A DNA stretch of 64,000 bases from Bradyrhizobium betae (GTDB lineage: Bacteria > Pseudomonadota > Alphaproteobacteria > Rhizobiales > Xanthobacteraceae), in assembly GCF_004123905.1 (NCBI RefSeq), contig NZ_MZXW01000015.1, forward strand, positions 1 through 64,000, read 5' to 3'. Each line of letters starts with the position of its first letter. Within the stretch, counting starts at the first letter, position 1. The notes under the pieces are model-generated. The model saw only the letters and a program-made list of their open reading frames with translations, did not search any database and was not told the origin of the DNA. Below, in pieces: positions 60,486 to 64,000 of the stretch. The translations under genes and the position numbers were made by a program.

Positions 60486-61499
60486 TTACTTGAACGGCAC
60501 GGCGTACATCAAGCCGCCCTTGCTCCAGAGGCCGTTGAGGCCGCGCTCGAGCTTAAGCGGGCTCGCCTTGCCGACATTGCGCTCGTAGATCTCGCCGTAA
60601 TTGCCGGTGGCCTTGATCGCCGTGACCAGCCATTTGTTGTCGAGCCCAAGCCGCGAGCCGAGATCGCCGGATGCGCCGAGCAGCCGCTGGATCGCGGGCG
60701 TCTGCGACTTCGCCATCTCGTCGACATTGGCTTGCGTCACGCCGAGCTCCTCGGCCTCGATCAGGCCGTAATGCAACCAGGTGATGATGTCGCTCCAGAC
60801 CTCGTCGCCGTTGCGGGTGAAGGGCCCGAGCGGCTCCTTGCTGATGGTCTGCGGCAGCACGACGTAGTCCGCCGGATTCGGCGCAGCCGTGGTCACGGCA
60901 CCGGCGAGCGCGGAGGCGTCCTGGGTCATGGCATCGCAGCGGCCGCCGAAGAAGGTCTGGTACATGGTGTCGACGCGGTCGAACACCAGCGGCTTCCAGT
61001 CGATGCCGTTGGCGCGGCCGTAATCGCCGAGCGTGACCTCATGCGTGGTGCCCTGCGCGACGCAGACGGTCGCGCCCTTGAGGTCCTTGATCTCCTTCAC
61101 GCCGAGATCCTTCTTCACGACAAAACCCTGGCCGTCGTAGAAGTTGATGGGCCCCTGGCGCAGGCCCAGCGTGACGCCGCGCAGATAGGTCTGCGTCGAG
61201 TTGCGGTAGAGCACGTCGATCTCGCCCGACTGAAGCGCGGTGAAGCGGTTCTGCGCGGTCAGCGAGACATAGCGCACCTTGCTGGCATCGCCGAGCACGC
61301 CGGCCGCGAGCGCGCGGCAATAGTCGACGTCGAGACCCTTGTAATTGCCTTGCGAGTCCGGCGCGGAGAAGCCGGCAAAGCCGGCGCTGACGCCGCACAC
61401 CAGCGTGCCACGGCCCTTGACCGTGTCGAGCGTCGCTGCCGACGCAGCAACCGTCGATGCCGCGAGCACGCCCGCCGCGATAATTACTTTCCTCATCAT
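60486..61499 (-). CDS. Amino-acid ABC transporter substrate-binding protein (AapJ/BztA type)
   Basis: 337 residues. A signal peptide (MMRKVIIAAGVLAASTVAASA) is followed by TLDTVKGRGTLVCGVSAGFAGFS and VDYCRALAAGVLGDA, which match the polar amino-acid binding family of general L-amino-acid permeases. GGRCDAMTQDASALAG is typical of AapJ. The start has GGGGAG upstream. It lies 12 bases after the aminotransferase. The membrane partners are probably on the opposite strand beyond the RpiR gene. Confidence 0.9.
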   Translation of the reverse strand: MMRKVIIAAGVLAASTVAASAATLDTVKGRGTLVCGVSAGFAGFSAPDSQGNYKGLDVDYCRALAAGVLGDASKVRYVSLTAQNRFTALQSGEIDVLYRNSTQTYLRGVTLGLRQGPINFYDGQGFVVKKDLGVKEIKDLKGATVCVAQGTTHEVTLGDYGRANGIDWKPLVFDRVDTMYQTFFGGRCDAMTQDASALAGAVTTAAPNPADYVVLPQTISKEPLGPFTRNGDEVWSDIITWLHYGLIEAEELGVTQANVDEMAKSQTPAIQRLLGASGDLGSRLGLDNKWLVTAIKATGNYGEIYERNVGKASPLKLERGLNGLWSKGGLMYAVPFK

Positions 61500-61511
61500 C
61501 CTACTCTCCCC

Positions 61512-62861
61512 TCAGTGATTGACACTACGCAACACCTTGTCGACGGCCGTGCCGAGCTTGTCGACGATCAGGTCGATCTCTTCAGTCGAAGCGATATAGG
61601 GCGGCGCCAGCAGCACATGGTCGCCGCGGACGCCGTCCACGGTGCCGCCGCCGGGATAGCAACCAAGCCCGTTGGCAAAAGCTTCCGCCTTGATCTTCTG
61701 GTTCAGCTTGAGCGCGGGATCGAACGAGGTGCGCGTCGCCCGATCGGCGACGAGTTCGATCGCCCAGAACAACCCGCGTCCCCTGATGTCGCCGACATGG
61801 CGGTGATTGCCGAAGCGCTCGGTCAGCCGCTGCTCGAGCTGTCGTCCGCGCTCCTTGACGCGATCGAGCAGGCCGTCCTCCCGGATCACGTCCTGCACCG
61901 CGAGCGCGGCTGCGCAGGCGAGGGGGTGCGCGAGATAGGTGTGGCCGTGCTGGAAGGCGCCAGAGCCTGAGCGGATGGTGTCGATGATCTTGCCGCTTGC
62001 GAGCATCGCGCCGATCGGCTGGTAGCCGCCACCGAGCCCCTTTGCGATCGCCTGGATGTCGGGCGCGATTCCTTCCTGCTCCCAGGCGTGCGTCGTGCCG
62101 GTGCGGCCCATTCCGCTCATGACCTCGTCGAGAATGAGCAGCGCACCGTGGCGGTCGCAGATCTCGCGCATCGCCTTGAAGTAGCCATCCGGTGCCGTCA
62201 CCGCGCCGGCGGTGGCGCCGACCACGGGCTCGGCGAGGAATGCTGCGACCGTGTTGGGACCGAGCCGCTGAAACTCGGCTTCGAGTTCGGCAGCGAGCCG
62301 CGCCACAAATTGCGCATCGGATTCTCCGTCGCGCTTCTCGTGATAGGCAAAGGCGGGCGTCACATGGCTGAACGCCTCGGAGAGCAGCGGCGCATATGGC
62401 GCGCGGCGCCATGCATTGCCGCCGGCGGCGAGCGCGCCAAGCGTGTTGCCGTGATAGCTCTGCCGCCGTGCGATGAAATGCTGACGCTGCGGCTCGCCGC
62501 GCTCGATGAAATATTGTCGCGCGAGCTTGATGCTGGCTTCGATCGCCTCCGATCCGCCGCTGACGAAATAGGCGTAGGCGAGACCGCCGGGCTCGTGCCC
62601 GACCAGCCTCTCGGCCAGCGCTTCCGCGGGCTCGGACGAGAAGAACGCCGTGTGCGCATACGCGAGCGTCGAAGCCTGCTTCGCCATCGCCGCGATCACG
62701 CGCGGATGCTGATGGCCAAGGCAGGAGACCGCGGCTCCACCGGAGGCGTCGATGATGCGCCGCCCGTCCTCGGCGAAGAGATAGACGCCCTCGCCGCCGA
62801 TCGCCTTGGGTGGCGTTTCGCGGAGCGATCGATGCAGCACGCGGCTGGTGCGAGTGCTCAT
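61512..62861 (-). CDS. Class III PLP aminotransferase
   Basis: 449 residues, the size of omega-amino-acid transaminases. Conserved parts are DGRRIIDASGGAAVSCLGHQHP, FVSGGSEAIEASIKLARQY, LILDEVMSGMGRTG (Asp245) and the Schiff-base lysine 274 in AIAKGLGGGYQPIGAML. The substrate could be an omega-amino acid or a glutamate/aspartate-related compound. It begins three bases after the RpiR gene and is followed by the binding-protein gene, so it likely acts on an imported compound. Confidence 0.88.
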   Translation of the reverse strand: MSTRTSRVLHRSLRETPPKAIGGEGVYLFAEDGRRIIDASGGAAVSCLGHQHPRVIAAMAKQASTLAYAHTAFFSSEPAEALAERLVGHEPGGLAYAYFVSGGSEAIEASIKLARQYFIERGEPQRQHFIARRQSYHGNTLGALAAGGNAWRRAPYAPLLSEAFSHVTPAFAYHEKRDGESDAQFVARLAAELEAEFQRLGPNTVAAFLAEPVVGATAGAVTAPDGYFKAMREICDRHGALLILDEVMSGMGRTGTTHAWEQEGIAPDIQAIAKGLGGGYQPIGAMLASGKIIDTIRSGSGAFQHGHTYLAHPLACAAALAVQDVIREDGLLDRVKERGRQLEQRLTERFGNHRHVGDIRGRGLFWAIELVADRATRTSFDPALKLNQKIKAEAFANGLGCYPGGGTVDGVRGDHVLLAPPYIASTEEIDLIVDKLGTAVDKVLRSVNH

Positions 62862-62864
62862 GGG

Positions 62865-63737
62865 TCAACCTTTCTCTGTGACGTAGGTGGAGGCTGCGGT
62901 GAGCCGCGCCTCGGTATTTTCCAGGCGCTTCTTCGCGGCCGGGCCGCCGAGCGAGAATGTCACCGCAGCAAGCGCCTGCGCGATCGCGATGGCACCGGTG
63001 AGGCTCGGGAAGAAGCCGGGGGAGGAGGCCGCCTCGAACAGCAGCACGTGGTCGGCGCCCTCGGCCATCGGTGCCGAGAGGCTGTCCGCGATCGCGATCA
63101 GCGTTGCGCCGGCGCGATGCGCGGCTTGCGCGACGCGGACGCTCGCGTGGGTGTAGGGCAGGAAGCCGATAACGATGACGGCTTCGCCGGCCCGGAACGC
63201 GCCGAGGTCGAGATCATCAGGGCCGGATGTGCCGACGAGTTGCACCTGTTCGGGGCGGAACAGCCGGAGCTCGTAGTTCAGCAGCTCCGCGACGCTACGA
63301 CAGCTGCGATAGCCAGCAATCCAGATCCGCTTGGCGTCGTGCAACACGCGGGCAGCATCCACGATCGGGGAGGCCGGGATACGCGGAAGACCGGCAGCTT
63401 CGGCCTCGAGCTTGTCGGTGACGAGCGCGACATCCGCGTTCGGACCGTGGCGGCGGCTTTTGGCGCGGCCGGAGAAGGGCGAGGTCTGCGACGGCCGCCG
63501 CGCTTCCGTCAGCGCCGCGCGCAGTTCGTCCCAGCCGGAATAGCCGATCGCCTTGGCAAGCCGTGTGAAGGCGGCGGGATCGGCGCCGGCTTCTGCCGCG
63601 AGATCGCGCATCGAACGGGTGGTGGCGTCGTAATCATTGGCGGCGACGAAGCGGCCGACCTCCTGCAGACGCAGGGGCAGCGATGGCAATGCAATGCGCA
63701 GTTCGCTCAGCGGCGAGGATTTCGCGGGCTCGGCCAT
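62865..63737 (-). CDS. MurR/RpiR-family transcriptional regulator
   Basis: 290 residues from MAEPAKSSPLSELR. The N-terminal helix-turn-helix (LPLRLQEVGRFVAANDYDATTRSMRDLAAEAGADPAAFTRLAKAIGYSGWDELR) is RpiR type. The SIS domain follows (RIWIAGYRSCRSVAELLNYELRLF, VIVIGFLPYTHASVRVAQAAHRAGATLIAIADS). It starts the operon and is divergent from the amino-acid permease. The in-frame extension to 63812 crosses the operator and is not used. Confidence 0.9.
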   Translation of the reverse strand: MAEPAKSSPLSELRIALPSLPLRLQEVGRFVAANDYDATTRSMRDLAAEAGADPAAFTRLAKAIGYSGWDELRAALTEARRPSQTSPFSGRAKSRRHGPNADVALVTDKLEAEAAGLPRIPASPIVDAARVLHDAKRIWIAGYRSCRSVAELLNYELRLFRPEQVQLVGTSGPDDLDLGAFRAGEAVIVIGFLPYTHASVRVAQAAHRAGATLIAIADSLSAPMAEGADHVLLFEAASSPGFFPSLTGAIAIAQALAAVTFSLGGPAAKKRLENTEARLTAASTYVTEKG

Positions 63738-63745
63738 GAAACATT

Positions 63746-63774
63746 TGTTGCATGAAATGGAGTTCGGTGCAACA
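63746..63774. promoter_or_regulatory. Inverted repeat between rpiR and the permease (likely operator)
   Basis: TGTTGCA (63746-63752) and TGCAACA (63768-63774) are exact reverse complements 15 bases apart. CATTT and AAATG at 63742-63759 add a second, overlapping pair. Confidence 0.6.
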
Positions 63775-63825
63775 GTTGACGTGCGCCGCCGGAAATCGCT
63801 GCATTTCAACAAGGATTTTTGTGCT

Positions 63826-64000
63826 GTGACCGCCGATCACCCCAGACCGCCGCCGCGCCGCCGCTTCTTCGCGATCGGGCGCAACGAATTGAAAGGCCTG
63901 TTCTGGCAGGTCCTGGTCGTCGGGATCGTAGCCGGGGTCGTCGTCTTCCTCTGGTCCAATACTGTCACCAATCTCTCCGCCCGCCGCATCACGACCGGCT
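63826..64000 (+). CDS. Amino-acid ABC transporter permease (AapQ-like), 5' part, cut by window edge
   Basis: 58 codons from a GTG at 63826 encode VTADHPRPPPRRRFFAIG and on to GLFWQVLVVGIVAGVVVFLWSNTVTNLSARRITTG. A first membrane helix and the WSNTVTNLSARRITTG block match the N-terminus of the AapQ/BztB permease. AAGGA lies ten bases upstream. The gene continues off the right edge, probably followed by AapM- and AapP-like genes. It completes the transporter whose binding protein is at 60486-61499. Confidence 0.8.
   Translation, partial: MTADHPRPPPRRRFFAIGRNELKGLFWQVLVVGIVAGVVVFLWSNTVTNLSARRITTG

Overview
The window looks like chromosomal DNA of a high-GC alphaproteobacterium, most likely Bradyrhizobium or a close relative. 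The evidence is the typical rhizobial gene families (ornithine aminotransferase, a phasin with class III-like PhaC, Dpp/Opp-type ABC operons, an Aap-type amino-acid permease start) and several palindromic repeat families that I recognise as dispersed elements of that genus. The organism call rests on recognition; no search was run. No rRNA, tRNA or CRISPR array was seen.

Layout. 0-0.2 kb: the end of an insertion sequence with the first 16 codons of a transposase. 0.2-4.2 kb: ornithine aminotransferase, a cytochrome P450 and, divergent from it, a two-subunit thiamine-diphosphate decarboxylase-like pair. 4.2-9.4 kb: a TetR regulator with a perfect operator, then an RND efflux adaptor and pump. 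9.4-14 kb: a dispersed repeat and a tightly coupled signalling operon: histidine kinase, single-domain response regulator, response regulator fused to a class III nucleotide cyclase, and a possible deaminase-like protein. 14-27.8 kb: a 12-gene minus-strand directon with two complete dipeptide/oligopeptide ABC transporters around a gamma-glutamyltransferase and a DUF1028 protein, probably for import and cleavage of peptides or gamma-glutamyl compounds. A good sigma-54-like promoter precedes it.

28-42.8 kb is a lipid and polyester neighbourhood: a DUF6489 protein with an alpha/beta hydrolase, a WS/DGAT acyltransferase, an epoxide-hydrolase-like enzyme, a self-sufficient CYP102-type P450-reductase fusion, a spermidine-synthase-like protein, a SnoaL-like secreted protein, another hydrolase, a short PhaE-like protein with PhaC and a GNAT, a phasin, a DUF445 membrane protein, and a second hydrolase paralogous to the first. 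42.8-49.5 kb is the phenylacetate activation and epoxidation cluster paaX-paaABCDE-paaI-paaK; the ring-cleavage and beta-oxidation genes are not in the window.

49.5-54.2 kb: an MDR oxidoreductase, a YeeE/YedE sulfur-compound transporter, and a divergent DMT exporter/MocR regulator pair sharing an operator. 54.2-59.7 kb: a minus-strand operon of ferredoxin, P450, MHS-family transporter, sulfite-oxidase-like molybdoenzyme and a hydrolase-OsmC fusion, divergent from a TetR regulator. 59.7-64 kb: an Asp/Glu racemase-family protein, a polar amino-acid binding protein, a class III aminotransferase and an RpiR regulator, divergent from the first codons of an amino-acid ABC permease that runs off the right edge. 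Three P450s with different electron supply occur in this one window.
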